Source of the DNA: Paraescarpia echinospica
Taxonomy: Eukaryota > Annelida > Polychaeta > Sabellida > Siboglinidae
Direction of reading: 5' to 3'
Assembly: GCA_020002185.1 (NCBI GenBank)
Contig: CM034533.1
Location: forward strand, 75,213,589 to 75,277,588
Length of the DNA stretch: 64,000 nucleotides
The notes beneath the pieces were generated by a model. That model saw nothing but the letters and a program-made list of their open reading frames with translations, was not told the DNA's origin and made no database searches. The number at the start of each line of letters is the position of its first letter. Within the stretch, counting starts at the first letter, position 1. Of the stretch, positions 22,734-34,851 are shown one piece after another. Both the position numbers and the translations under genes were made by a program.

Positions 22734-25700
22734 TTGACGATCACCATGGTGATCGCGTATTCAAGCTATCAGCTGAGACAACTAATGCAACATACTTCTA
22801 AATCTGCCATGCGTGTGACCAAGTCTGTGTTCTGCGACTTAAGACAATTGGGCATCTGCAACGCTAGGCCGACCCACAGGGGCACCAGAGGTGGTCAAAG
22901 ACTATGGTCGCGGTCAAAGGTAATGCCACCCACCAGCACGGGCAATACTTGCCTAGCAACGGACTATGGCCAAATTTGCGCAATACAGGTACGGATACCT
23001 ACAGTGATCGGTCATCGACCGCCACCAACACACCATAACAGTACTGTGAGGTTTATTCCTAGGAGTGGGGCAAGTGCATGTCAACATAAACAATTCAGTG
23101 TCCATGGTCATGGTCAGATCACTAGTGCATTAGGTGTAAACAAGAATAATTTGGTGAGGATTAAATGTGACTATGTGCATGTACAATCTGCGAAGAAGTC
23201 TCTTCGGGTATGTTGCCTTAATCCATGATCCATCAAGAACAAGGCTTTGTCTCTGACCGACTACATTATTACACAGGACTATGATGTTGTTGCTCTCACA
23301 GAGACATGGCTGGGGACTTCCGTAGACAAGAATTGCATTGGTGAGTTGGTCCCTTCTGGGTGTACCATGAAACATGTACCCCGTCCCGGCAGTAGAAATG
23401 GAGGTGGTGTGGCATTGCTTTATAAGTCTGCCATATCATTCCGCCTCCATGGCTCCAGTACCACTGGCAACTACACAAACTTTGAACACATGGATTGTGA
23501 TCTGGATACGGGTGACACAACAGTGAGTCTGGCCGTGGTGTATCGACCCCCGCCATCAAAGCATAATGGCCTGATCATTCCCGAATTCTTTGACCAGTGG
23601 TCTACATTTCTCGCCGGCTACGCTACCCACGACAAGGAGATTCTGATAGTTGGAGACCTTAACTTTCACGTTGATGTCGAAAGCGATCGTGATCGATGCT
23701 CAGCGATTTATGGATACAATCAAACAATCAAAGCGTGTGGCCTACAACAACATGTACATGAACCGACCCATGTGTTCGGCCATACGTTGGACGTCGTGAT
23801 CAGCAGAGACACCAGTCACATCGTATCTAACATCACCGTCACAAACTTACACGTGACCACTTCGCTGTCAGTTTCACCACGACCCTGGCCAAACCTGTTC
23901 CTATACTTCCTTCAGGAAGCTACGTGCCATATACATGGAAGCTTTTAAGCAGGACGTTGTGGCTTCCCCCATGTTACATATTACGGATGGTGCTGTGGAT
24001 GGTTTAGTGAATGCTTTTAATGAAGGACTCACATCGCTCATTAATAAGCACGCACCACTTCGTACTAAAACAATCACCCAACATCCAGATTGTCCATGGT
24101 ACCCTGATGAGTTACATGAGGCTAAACATCTCCGACGGAAGCTGGAACGACGATTGCAGAAGAATCGTCTGACTGTTAACCACCAGATATATAGAGACCA
24201 ATGTGTTGTGGTGAACAAACTCATATAAAACAAACCAGGATAGCATACTATTTGGAAAAGGTCACTGCCTGCACCCATGACCAGAAGGGCATCTACAAAG
24301 TGGCGAAACACCTGCTTGGTGAAAGGGGGTCTCCATCTCTTCCTCAAACGGCGTCTCCCAGTGAACTAACTGAGATGTTTAGCTCTTTCTTTATGGAGAA
24401 GATACAAAACATCCGACGTGGCCTCCATACGGACCAGTTGCATGGTGTTGACCAGGACGTTGACGCCTCATCTGCAACTACACCACTGGAGAGGTTTACT
24501 CGCGCATCTGATGATGAAGTGAAGACCTTCATCCTGAAGTCACCTGGTAAATCCTGCGACCTCGATCCGGTGCCCACATGGCTTCTAAAGTTGTGTGTAG
24601 ATGAGCTACTCCCTATTATTACCGAGATTGTCAACACCTCTCTGAATAATAGCTGTGTGCCTAGTGCATTCAAGTGTGCTCAGATACGACCACTACTCAA
24701 GAACCCAACACTCGATCCAGACATCCTGAAACACTACAGACCCGTGTCCAACCTTCCTTTCATTGCTAAGGTGTTAGAGAAGGTTGTAGATACCCGGATT
24801 GAACGCCACCTGGAGAGTAATGGTCTTCATTAGGAGCTCCAGTCAGCCTACCGTAGATATCACTCGATCGAGACGGCGCTCCTCAAGGTGCAAAGCGATA
24901 TCCTCGAGTCTCTGGATAATGGTTGTTTCACAGTGTTGGTCATGCTCGATCTGTCGGCTGCGTTCGACACTCTCGATCAAGGAATTCTGTTGAATCGTTT
25001 TGAGAACTTATTCGGAATCACCGGAGCTGCCCTCGGCTGGGTAGCATCGTATATCCACGGCCGCTACCAGGTAGTGGTCATAGATGGCGAGCACTCCAAT
25101 CCAGTTCTCCTGGAACATGGTGTACCACAAGGCTCGGTACTCGGCCCGAAGAAATACACCATGTACTAAAAACCACTAGGAGCCATTATCCGTCGGTATG
25201 GACTGTGCTATTACTTCTATGCGGATGACACCCAGTTGTACATCTCGTTCAAGCCGAAGGAGGTGCAGCCCAAACAGAAGCTGATGGAAAACGTTACTGT
25301 GCGTGTTGGCGACACTGACATTACATAAGTTAACAGTGTGAAAAACCTGGGTGTTATCTTTGACTCTGCCATGAACAACATGGAGCAACATTTGTATAGT
25401 GTCTGTAGGTCTGGACATTATCACCACCGCAACATTTGGCACATTAGGCGTTATCTCACAAATGATGCCACTCAATCACTAGTCAACGGGCTTGTAAACC
25501 ACGTCTAGACTATTGTAACGCTCTGCTCAGTGGATTGCACCAGATATAAATTAACAAGTTACAACGTGTACAGAACACCGCGGCACGGATTGTAACCAGA
25601 ATATCACGCAACATCCACATCACACCAGTGTTGAACAACCTGCACTGGTTACCTGTTAACTATCGTGTGCAATTTAAAATCCTGATGCACACATATACAG

Positions 25701-25960
25701 CCCTACACGGACAGGCTCCAGGATATATATCGGATATGCTGAATGTGTACCAACCAAGAAGAACTCTACGATCCATGGATTCAGTGACACTAGAATTTCC
25801 AAGGGCTAAAAGAGTTACTTACGGCGACAGAAAATGTCAGTGTTCAGCAGCCAAGTTGTGAAATGCGCTACCGGCTCACATTGGTGAAGCAAAAACACTG
25901 AACACGTTCAAGAAGCTGCTAAAAACACATTTGTTCCTGGCCCATTTTGGTGCTTAACTC
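22734..25960 (+). pseudogene. CR1/L2-like ORF2: endonuclease and reverse transcriptase relic (copy A)
   Basis: The N-terminal part (22734-23228) is basic and ends with SLRVCCLNP before a TGA; the frame continues with SIKNKALSLTDYI and the endonuclease motifs ALTETWLG, GGGVALLYKS, VYRPPPS and ILIVGDLNFH. A frameshift near 23840 passes through the DHFAVSF catalytic region. Reverse transcriptase motifs follow in shifted frames: LKHYRPVSNLPFIAKVLEKV, a TAG at 24831-24833, ELQSAYRRYHSIETALL, VMLDLSAAFDTLD, HGVPQGSVLGP, a TAA near 25167, and YFYADDTQLYISF. The C-terminal part includes LNNLHWLPVNYRVQFKIL and HIGEAKTLNTFKKLLKTHLF. At least six lesions are present, so it is not functional. Confidence 0.92.
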
Positions 25961-26190
25961 TTTCTAGTCAGTTTTTTACATTTTAAAACAGTATATATAT
26001 ATATTTATTTTATTATATCCAGTCTTCTAAAATATTTCATTTTTTTATCATGTTATCGTTTTTTTATGCTTTTTTAATGTGTATGATTATTCTATTGAAT
26101 GTGTACAGCGCTTTTGAGCACGATTTTATGTATGAAAAGAGTGCTTTATAAGTTCGGTATAATAATAACAATAATAATAAAAATGAATAT
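22734..26190 (+). mobile_element. CR1/L2-like LINE, decayed (copy A)
   Basis: One long retrotransposon on the plus strand. The 3' end has the pattern of CR1/L2 elements: a stem-like TGTACAGCGCTTTTGAGCACG ... AGTGCTTTATAAGTTCGGTA followed by a short TAATAATAACAATAATAATA tail ending near 26185. The coding region is broken repeatedly (see the pseudogene entry). The same stops and frameshifts occur in copy B at 40428-43884, so decay predates the block duplication. The left end of an inverted-repeat DNA transposon begins immediately after the tail. Confidence 0.92.
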
Positions 26191-26447
26191 ACGTAGTTCC
26201 ATTATTAGTACAACGGTTAAGAACCACATATTTGACGAATTGTGCACTTTTTGATAAAAGCATGAACCTTTGCACACATGTAGTTTATGATATATACATT
26301 TATATAAAGCTAGGTACCCATCGCCATCGACATGGTATCGAACCGCCATTTTGATAACAAAATGGCCGCCATGGAAATCCATTACCCAAGTTTCTTGGCA
26401 TCTAAACAACATAGAAACACGGTCTTGGTGTCTAAACCATAATTTTT
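26191..26447 (+). mobile_element. Left inverted-repeat end of DNA transposon, cut by gap (copy A)
   Basis: Same sequence as 43885-44141 in copy B, where the element is complete. It includes AAGCTAGGTACCCATCGCCA and AAAATGGCCGCCATGGAAAT and stops at the gap edge. Its right side is missing from this copy. Confidence 0.85.
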
Positions 26448-27447
26448 NNNNNNNNNNNNNNNNNNNNNNNNNNNNNNNNNNNNNNNNNNNNNNNNNNNNN
26501 NNNNNNNNNNNNNNNNNNNNNNNNNNNNNNNNNNNNNNNNNNNNNNNNNNNNNNNNNNNNNNNNNNNNNNNNNNNNNNNNNNNNNNNNNNNNNNNNNNNN
26601 NNNNNNNNNNNNNNNNNNNNNNNNNNNNNNNNNNNNNNNNNNNNNNNNNNNNNNNNNNNNNNNNNNNNNNNNNNNNNNNNNNNNNNNNNNNNNNNNNNNN
26701 NNNNNNNNNNNNNNNNNNNNNNNNNNNNNNNNNNNNNNNNNNNNNNNNNNNNNNNNNNNNNNNNNNNNNNNNNNNNNNNNNNNNNNNNNNNNNNNNNNNN
26801 NNNNNNNNNNNNNNNNNNNNNNNNNNNNNNNNNNNNNNNNNNNNNNNNNNNNNNNNNNNNNNNNNNNNNNNNNNNNNNNNNNNNNNNNNNNNNNNNNNNN
26901 NNNNNNNNNNNNNNNNNNNNNNNNNNNNNNNNNNNNNNNNNNNNNNNNNNNNNNNNNNNNNNNNNNNNNNNNNNNNNNNNNNNNNNNNNNNNNNNNNNNN
27001 NNNNNNNNNNNNNNNNNNNNNNNNNNNNNNNNNNNNNNNNNNNNNNNNNNNNNNNNNNNNNNNNNNNNNNNNNNNNNNNNNNNNNNNNNNNNNNNNNNNN
27101 NNNNNNNNNNNNNNNNNNNNNNNNNNNNNNNNNNNNNNNNNNNNNNNNNNNNNNNNNNNNNNNNNNNNNNNNNNNNNNNNNNNNNNNNNNNNNNNNNNNN
27201 NNNNNNNNNNNNNNNNNNNNNNNNNNNNNNNNNNNNNNNNNNNNNNNNNNNNNNNNNNNNNNNNNNNNNNNNNNNNNNNNNNNNNNNNNNNNNNNNNNNN
27301 NNNNNNNNNNNNNNNNNNNNNNNNNNNNNNNNNNNNNNNNNNNNNNNNNNNNNNNNNNNNNNNNNNNNNNNNNNNNNNNNNNNNNNNNNNNNNNNNNNNN
27401 NNNNNNNNNNNNNNNNNNNNNNNNNNNNNNNNNNNNNNNNNNNNNNN
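26448..27447. other. Assembly gap, exactly 1000 N
   Basis: A fixed-length run of N. The left edge falls inside the transposon inverted repeat of block A and the right edge inside the satellite of block B, both of which are hard to assemble. The size is a placeholder, so the true distance is unknown. Confidence 0.99.
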
Positions 27448-28488
27448 TACATCGCACGTGGTCGCAGGTAAAGTTAGCAGGAGTACAACTGTTCACATAC
27501 ATCACACATGGTCGCAGGTAAAGTTGTCACGAGCACAACTGTTCACATACATTACACGTGGGCGCAGGTAAAGTTAGCAGGAGTACAACTGTTCACATAC
27601 ATCACACGTGGGCGCAGGTAAAGTTAGCAGGAGTACAAATGTTCACATACGTCACACGTGGTTGCAGGTAAAGTTAGCAGGCGTACAACTGTTCACATAC
27701 ATCACACATGACCGCAGGAAATTTAGCAGGAGTACATCTGTTCACATACATCACACGCGGTCGCAGGTAAAGTTGTCAGGAGCATAACTATTCACATACA
27801 TCACACTTGGTCGCAGGTAAAGTTGTCAGGAGCACAACTGTTCACATACATCAAATGTGGGCGCAGGTAAAGTTAGCAGGAGTACAACTGTTCACATACA
27901 TCACACGTGGGCGCAGGTAAAGTTGCCAGGAGCACAACTGTTCACATACATCAAACGTGGGCGCAGTTAAAGTTGTCAGGAGTACAACTGTTCACATACA
28001 TCACACGTGGGCGCAGGTAAAGTTGTCAGGAGCACATCTATTCACATACATCACACGTGGACGCAGGTAAAGTTAGCAGAAGTACAACTGTTCACATACA
28101 TCACACGTGGTCGCAGGTAAAGTTAGCAGGAGTACAACTGTTCACATACATCACACGTGGTCGCAGATAAAGTTAGCAGGAGTACAACTGTTCACATACA
28201 TGACACATGGTCGCAGGTAAAGTTGTCATGAGCACAACTGTTCACATACATCACACGTGGGCGCAGGTAAAGTTAGCAGGAGTACAACTGTTCACATACA
28301 TCACACGTGGGCGCAGGTAAAGTTAGCAGAAGTACAAATGTTCACTTACGTCACACGTGGTTGCAGGTAAAGTTAGCAGGCGTACATGTGTTCACATACA
28401 TCACACATGATCGCAGGAAATTTAGCAGGAGGACAACTGTTCACATACATCACACGCGGTCGCAGGTAAAGTTAGCAGGCGTACAACT
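27448..28488. repeat. 50-bp satellite array, copy B
   Basis: About 21 units of the same satellite as at the window start. The first units match A from 2910 (shared rare variants TACATCGCACG, GTCACGAGCAC and ACATTACACG), then depart from A near position 3230. The right-hand junction with single-copy DNA (GGCGTACAACTACAAACACC) is identical to A. The left edge is truncated by the gap. Confidence 0.95.
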
Positions 28489-30671
28489 ACAAACACCAGA
28501 CTTGTTATGTGCTGGCTGCCCATTGTATTATCAGTAGCATCCTGCCAATTGGTAAAAGCACGTGATATACAATTATAAACACAGGCTCTACTGACGAATA
28601 CATTAGACCCTGTTTGAATGCAGTAATACAAACACTATCGTGGATTAATAATTATCTTGACATTGCCAGCGATTAAACCACGCAACTTGAAACTTTTGGA
28701 TACAGGATTTGCTTTTTCCCAAATGACCATTTAGTGAATGTGGAATATTGTTGTTGATAGTGTCATTTCAACATCTGGTAAGCTTACTGGTAACTTTGTG
28801 CCACCATCAATTATCCTAGCAGCCTTGGAGGTGTTGAGCGCTATCTTATGATACTGATCTTAGACCCAACACGTCCACGAGCTACATGATTTAGAGCGCT
28901 GTTCCACAAATCAGAGTTGGTCGGTTTTTAAAGAATGATGTGTGCCAACGAAAGTTCAGACGACTGGAACGTAGGCCAATGGCTATTGCCGATTCGTATG
29001 GCATTAGCTGTACGACTAGTGGGCATTCGATCGTGTGCTGCTACTTTGTAGTTTCAGTTGCATATAAAGACAGACATAATATATTTATATAGATATGGCC
29101 AGTTTTGCCGTGAACTATTGTATAATTTCCAAGTCATCGCTGCCGGTGCTGTTGAACATTTTCTGCCGCCGCGTCGCCGTAATTTCAGCTTATTGTAACC
29201 TCAACGGGAACACATTTCAAAGGTTCTGGGGGGCATGGTCACGCGGGCCCATTCAAAAAGGTCTACGGCACACATAATTCAAAAGGTCTAGGGAGGCACG
29301 TGCCTCCATGCCCCCCTAGACACGCCTATGTATTTATCTACAGGAAATCTATCCCATGTTTTCACTCAGTTTGGAACAAATTGCAACGTTTTTTTTAACC
29401 ACAGTACTTTTCTACGGGGTCTCCAGAACACCATACTAAAAGTCCTAAGAAGTCCCAGTAGGGTAACTCTTACTACACTGTATAATGGAGCTTTAAGTTG
29501 ACCTTATGTATGTATGCATGTGGGAATGTTAACGTTTTTCTCTTAGACGACTTGAACCTCGACTGCTAAACTTACAGGCATTAATCTACGAGCACAAGGG
29601 TTGGATGTAAGAGCTGTTTTTTTTCTTCAAAAACGCAAAAAGTAACTTAACAATCGCGATACTTCGGGAAAACGACCCCTGCGTCATGGACTTGACAACA
29701 CGAAGTAGAAGTTGACACAATAAGCTCATGCTTACTCTGATGCCAATAACATAACAATACGAATATTATTTGACAATTCTACACTATCACGACTAGGGCC
29801 TATCGATGGTCATGAACTTCACATTCTCTCCGACCGTCGTCGTTTTGAACATACATGCACTGAGTATCTTTGAGCGCGTTATGGTGGTTATGTAACGATG
29901 CTGTGTACTTTCTGACGTTTGGTAAAATATTACTATCATGACTATCAACTACCAATTAAGGCATCCCGTCAGGGGTTGGGCATATTTGCTGGTGTGTATA
30001 ATTAGCATAATTCCAGTATGGACATCACAAATCAATATGTTGTCATATCTTTCCTGTCAGATGACATTTGAGTATGTTATAGTCCAGAATGTGCATACGG
30101 AAGCGACAACTCTGTATCTTGTCATATCTTTGCTGTCGTATGACATACCGTAATAGTTGGGACAATGATGCATTCGTAATATATTAAAATGTGATTGGGC
30201 GAGTAGTTAATTTGTAGAAATCCAACATGGCCTCGGGATATCAACGTTTTACTACACATTTGCTCAATGTATGTCAGCTCAAACATGCTGAATTTATTTT
30301 CAGTTCACGTGAGATTGCATGCTACTCGTGTTCATTGCTGCGTATTGCCCTATTTAAAAGATCCGTACGGCAAGTTTCAGTCATCAGTAAAACGTACTAG
30401 CTTTGAGTTAGCACAGCTGGCTGGTTCTCCGTCATTATCTGCAAACAGCAGAGCAGGGCAGGCCATGGTTTTGGCATGGGCACCTCTTCAAATGATAATC
30501 TTTCTTGCAAGTGCAACATATGATAATATCCAGTTGTTGTGGTTGTGCTGCATTGGCAAACATCTTTCATCCACCGTCTATCATCTCCACTCTCCTGGCT
30601 TCAAGTTCATACATGTCCTTTCCCGTCCATCATCTGATAGTAGACACGGAGACGCCTATTGCGCCATGTAG
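28489..30671. other. Copy B single-copy stretch with LINE-empty site
   Basis: No gene recognised. The continuous reading GGAATATTGTTGTTGATAG at 28742-28760 is the uninterrupted target of the LINE present at 7559-11562 in copy A. The hairpin near 29285 and the dispersed repeat near 29530 match those of copy A. Confidence 0.7.
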
Positions 30672-31854
30672 CTATTGAGGTTGTTGGGTGTGCTTGTGGT
30701 TCCACATGTGATGTCAGGTTGGTGGTTGTGCTTGTGGTTCCACATGTGATGTCAGGTTGGTGGTTGTGCTTGTGGTTCCACATGTGATGTCAGGTTGGTG
30801 GTTGTGCTTGTGGTTCCACATGTGATGTCAGGTTGGTGGTTGTGCTTGTGGTTCCACATGTGATGTCAGGTTGGTTGTTGTGCTTGTGGTTCCACATGTG
30901 ATGTCAGGTTGGTGGTTGTGCTTGTGGTTCCACATGTGATGTCAGGTTGGTGGTTGTGCTTGTGGTTCCACATGTGATGTCAGGTTGGTGGTTGTGCTTT
31001 TGGTTCCACATGTGATGTCAGGTTGGTGGTTGTGCTTGTGGTTCCACATGTGATGTCAGGTTGGTGGTTGTGCTTGTGGTTCCACATGTGATTTCAGGTT
31101 GGTGGTTGTGCTTGTGGTTCCACATGTGATGTCAGGTTGGTTGTTGTGCTTGTGGTTCCACATGTGATGTCAGGTTGGTGGTTGTGCTTGTGGTTCCACA
31201 TGTGATGTCAGGTTGGTTGTTGTGCTTGTGGTTCCACATGTGATGTCAGGTTGGTGGTTGTGCTTTTGGTTCCACATGTGATGTCAGGTTGGTGGTTGTG
31301 CTTGTGGTTCCACATGTGATGTCAGGTTGGTGGTTGTGCTTGTGGTTCCACATGTGATGTCAGGTTGGTGGTTGTGCTTGTGGTTCCACATGCGATGTCA
31401 GGTTGGTGGTTGTGCTTGTGGTTCCACATGTGATGTCAGGTTGGTGGTTGTGCTTTTGGTTCCACATGTGATGTCAGGTTGGTGGTTGTGTTTGTGGTTC
31501 CACATGTGATGTCAGGTTGGTGGTTGTGCTTGTGGTTCCACATGCGATGTCAGGTTGGTGGTTGTGCTTGTGGTCCCACATGTGATGTCAGGTTGGTGGT
31601 TGTGCTTGTGGTTCCACATGCGATGTCAGGTTGGTGGTTGTGCTTGTGGTTCCACATGCGATGTCAGGTTGGTGGTTGTGTTTGTGGTTCCACATGCGAT
31701 GTCAGGTTGGTGGTTGTGCTTGTGGTTCCACATGCGATGTCAGGTTGGTGGTTGTGCTTGTGGTTCCACATGTGATGTCAGGTTGGTGGTTGTGCTTGTG
31801 GTTCCACATGCGATGTCAGGTTGGTGGTTGTGCTTGTGGTCCCACATGTGATGT
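30672..31854. repeat. 38-bp minisatellite, copy B
   Basis: About 31 copies of the same 38-bp unit as at 13493-14268. A run of units with CACATGCGATG in place of CACATGTGATG near the right end indicates local expansion. The array exits into unique sequence after GATGTCCTCTCAGATATC. Confidence 0.96.
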
Positions 31855-32587
31855 CCTCTCAGATATCTTATCATAAAAATCGCATGTAATGACACGAATG
31901 CTTTTTCCCCTGCCATAATGATGCCATTCTTCGCCAGTGGTGCTTCTCGGCTGAATACCTTAGATTGCTAACAGAGCAAGGCGTCGTTCTTGATGTTCTT
32001 CAGTGTCAACTTCTTTCCCAATCCAAACAGCCGAGAGGATATGCCACAATTACGAACTGCACGAATAAAGATTATAATATGATCACGGTTTGGGCTCTGA
32101 CGCAAGGAACAACTCGTGTACGTCCTTATCAACATGATGTCATCCATTATCAAAAAAGTGTCTGGTTCTGGCAAACGTGACAGTCGTTTGAACAATGAGT
32201 ACACCAGCGCCCTCACTCTTCCTCCTGTCTGTATGTCTGTCAGTCAGTCTGTCTGTCTGTCTGTCTGTATGTCTGCCTGAGATAGCTGAATAGCTCAAAG
32301 GGGTCATTGACAGCTCAATCTAGAGCCTGTCAAATTGTTCACGTGTCCGTTTGCTTGTCACCGGTTTATTACGAGATACCGCTGAACCTCTGCGTGGCCT
32401 GATTGACGCACGTGGAAAGGACATATACCAAGCGTACAATCTGTATCATTCCTCTTCCACTTGCCAGGCCTCCATGTGTTTTCACAGTGGTCATCACGAC
32501 TTGCCAAATAATGCGCCTCGCCACGTGATATCCACAGAATACTGGGTGACGTTTGCGCTTGGATTGTGATGCCCCCTCCAAAAGCTA
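31855..32587. other. Segment absent from copy A
   Basis: About 700 bp not found in copy A, from the end of the minisatellite to GCGCTTGGATTGTG at 32555. It contains a TCTG/TCAG microsatellite (about 32228-32276) and a first, diverged copy of a roughly 270-bp unit (about 32323-32588) that is repeated immediately afterwards. No convincing gene is present. Confidence 0.75.
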
Positions 32588-32860
32588 GAACCTGTCAAAT
32601 TGTTGACGTGTCCGTTTGCTTGTCACTGGTTTCTTACGAGATTCCGCTGAACCTCTGCGTGGCCTGATTGGTCTCGTTGACGCACTTGGAAAGGACATAT
32701 ACTAAGCCTACAGTCTGTGTCATCCCTCTTCCACTTGCCAGGCCTCCAAGTGTTTTCACAGTTGTTATAACGACTTGCCAAATAATGCGCCTCGTCACGT
32801 GGTATCCACAGAAGTACTGGGGGAAGTTTGCGCTTGGATTGTGAGGCCCCCTCCAAAAGC
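32323..32860 (+). repeat. Two adjacent diverged ~270-bp units
   Basis: Both units begin CCTGTCAAATTGTT and end CCCCCTCCAAAAGCTA, and both contain GCTGAACCTCTGCGTGGCC and AAATAATGCGCCTCG. The first has several small indels relative to the second. Copy A retains only the second. No function is recognised. Confidence 0.75.
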
Positions 32861-32937
32861 TAAGTCCACGACAAAGGTGTATATTTTGACTGGACCACTC
32901 AAAGCATCACAGAGAATCAATACTAGGCTAAGTTAAA

Positions 32938-33159
32938 CCAGACCACCAGTGAATACGTTGTAGAAAACGAACTGGAACAGCAAGTATACTTCCCCACTAA
33001 GAAAGATAAGACCTTGGATCTCATTCTCAGCACACACCCAAGATTCAAAACCTTATATAAACCTCTACCTACATTAACACAGAGAAGTGACCACGACGTC
33101 GAGCTGTATGACACATTGCTTTCCTCTCACAAAGCGATGATTTGTTGTTTTGTTTAGTT
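32938..33159 (+). pseudogene. Retroelement endonuclease fragment (copy B)
   Basis: The same roughly 70-residue relic as in copy A, with TLDLILSTHPRF and RSDHDVELYD, again with no neighbouring reverse transcriptase. Confidence 0.65.
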
Positions 33160-33249
33160 CAAGGATGTTTAGCTGCACTCCTAATTTGTTCAACACAACC
33201 CGCCAAGCTACTGAATTGCTACTTGATAATCTTCATGTCTGTGTTTCAG

Positions 33250-34851
33250 CATCTTCAATCGACACGTTCCAAAGCTATATCAACGATTCCTACCGGGATG
33301 ACTTTCTTAAAGTAATGAACAAGCAACGACAGAACGATTAGTTCACAGACGTGACGTTGGAGTCAGGAGACTACCGCAGCGTGTTGGCTGCGGCTAGTCC
33401 ACATTTCCACACCATGTTCTTGTCGGATCTGTCAGACAGTAAGTCGGCTACCGTCACGTTGAAGATCGATCCAGCTTCAGCTGAGACTCGTTGTTGACTA
33501 CGTGTACAGTGCCGAGATAAAGACCACTGTCGACAACGCTCAAGGCTTGGTTGAGGCATGCAGTTTCTTGCTGCTGGACGATCTCAAGGCGATTTGTAAT
33601 CAGTTTTTATTGGATTGAGTCGATGCAACTAATTGTGTCGGAATGTACATATGCGCGTCGTTGTATGGACTCAAACAACTACAGGGAATCGCCAGGCGAT
33701 TTATGACGGCAAACTTCATGTCAGTCGTATCCACTGACGAGTTCAGTGAGTTGTCGAGTGAGGAACTCATTCAGTACATCAGCGACGGCGACGTCAATGT
33801 CGACTCGGAGGACTCCGTACTTGAGGCCTTCTTAAACTGGGTCAGACACAGCCCCGACGATAGAAAATCATCATTGCTGACGATTCTGGAACACGTCCGT
33901 CTGCAGTTCTGCACATGAAGCTACCTGATAAAAGTGTTCGACAGTTGTGACGTGCTTACATCGGAGACACGGGCTTGCTTCCGAGTGGCCCTGTGGCTGC
34001 GCCTGGTCTTAGCGAATCTTCTCACTCGGACACGAACGCACGCACCAGCTACAGCACGAAGCGAGGACTCCTCGTTGTTGGTCGTATGAAGACAGTCGAA
34101 CAAAGTGAGGCGAATAACGCATGTATTAAATACTGCCATGAAGGCAGTAGATCGTGGGAGCTGGTTGCCAACCAGAAACGGCGTGTGTGTGCTGGACAGT
34201 AGCCTTTTGTTGACAGGCAGCTGGAAGTATGACTTGCAAACCAATCCGTGGACGAAGCTGCCGCTGCTGCACACTGCCCGCTACCGTCACGGGAGTGTAG
34301 TTCTCGGCAGTGCCGCGTACGTGATGGGCGGCTACACAGGACATGGAGTTGAAATCGCATCCGTTGAGCGCCTGGACCACAACCAACACCGGTGGTTGTC
34401 CATGCCCGATGTACCGCAACGGGTAGCCAGACCTCTGGTCGTCGGCTGCGATAAAGGGTTCTATGTATTCGACGACGATGGCGCTAGCACACACTTCTTT
34501 ACAATTGGGGATACGTGGCACACCCTAGCGGACATTCCTAGTAGGTGTATGGGCGCCGTAGCCGTCATGCTCAACGGATTTGTGTACATGGTGTGTGGAC
34601 AAACACAGTTGTGTCTGCGCTACGACCCGGCAGCAGACTGTTGGACGCAGCTGAGTGAGCCGCGAAGAACATTTGGATGTGCCTCGGCTGTTGTGTGGCA
34701 TGGGCGAATATTAATGGCAGGAGGTACCGATATGTACTCGCGACACTCGCACATCCGGCAGTATGACCCTGTGACAGACCAATGGTCCTTATGGGACACC
34801 GAGCTGTGGGAGGGTTTGTCAAACCACAGCATGTTCAGCGTCGACATCTAA
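33250..34851 (+). pseudogene. BTB-BACK-Kelch pseudogene, copy B
   Basis: Copy B of the KLHL relic, with the same acceptor-like TTTCAG, in-frame stops (TAG in the BTB part, TGA at 33616-33618, TGA ending the BACK segment at 33918) and BTB frameshift as copy A. The BACK segment differs at two residues (VDSED, LEAFLNW) and the Kelch frame (34105-34851) at two (TWHTLAD, GFVYMV). The intact propeller with few replacements in both copies could mean a very recent split or residual constraint. Which of these holds depends on whether the two blocks are alleles. Confidence 0.9.

Larger units (their letters stand above)
2910..26447. repeat. Large duplicated block, copy A
   Basis: From the satellite junction at about 7297 to the gap edge at 26447, this sequence is nearly identical and collinear with 28489-44141, apart from a LINE insertion, minisatellite length changes and one B-only segment. 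Inside the satellite, B's first bases (27448) match A best from 2910. Shared content includes the 38-bp and 17-bp minisatellites, the Kelch pseudogene with identical lesions, and the CR1/L2-like LINE with identical stops. The shared lesions show that the two copies derive from an already decayed ancestor. Confidence 0.93.

Noticed and set aside
26351..27571. Long open frames across 26351-27571
   Set aside because: They consist of translated N from the assembly gap.
31327..31876. Overlapping 60-98 codon frames in the 38-bp minisatellite
   Set aside because: Repeat-driven translation with a 38-residue period (three 38-bp units), no start context or domain.
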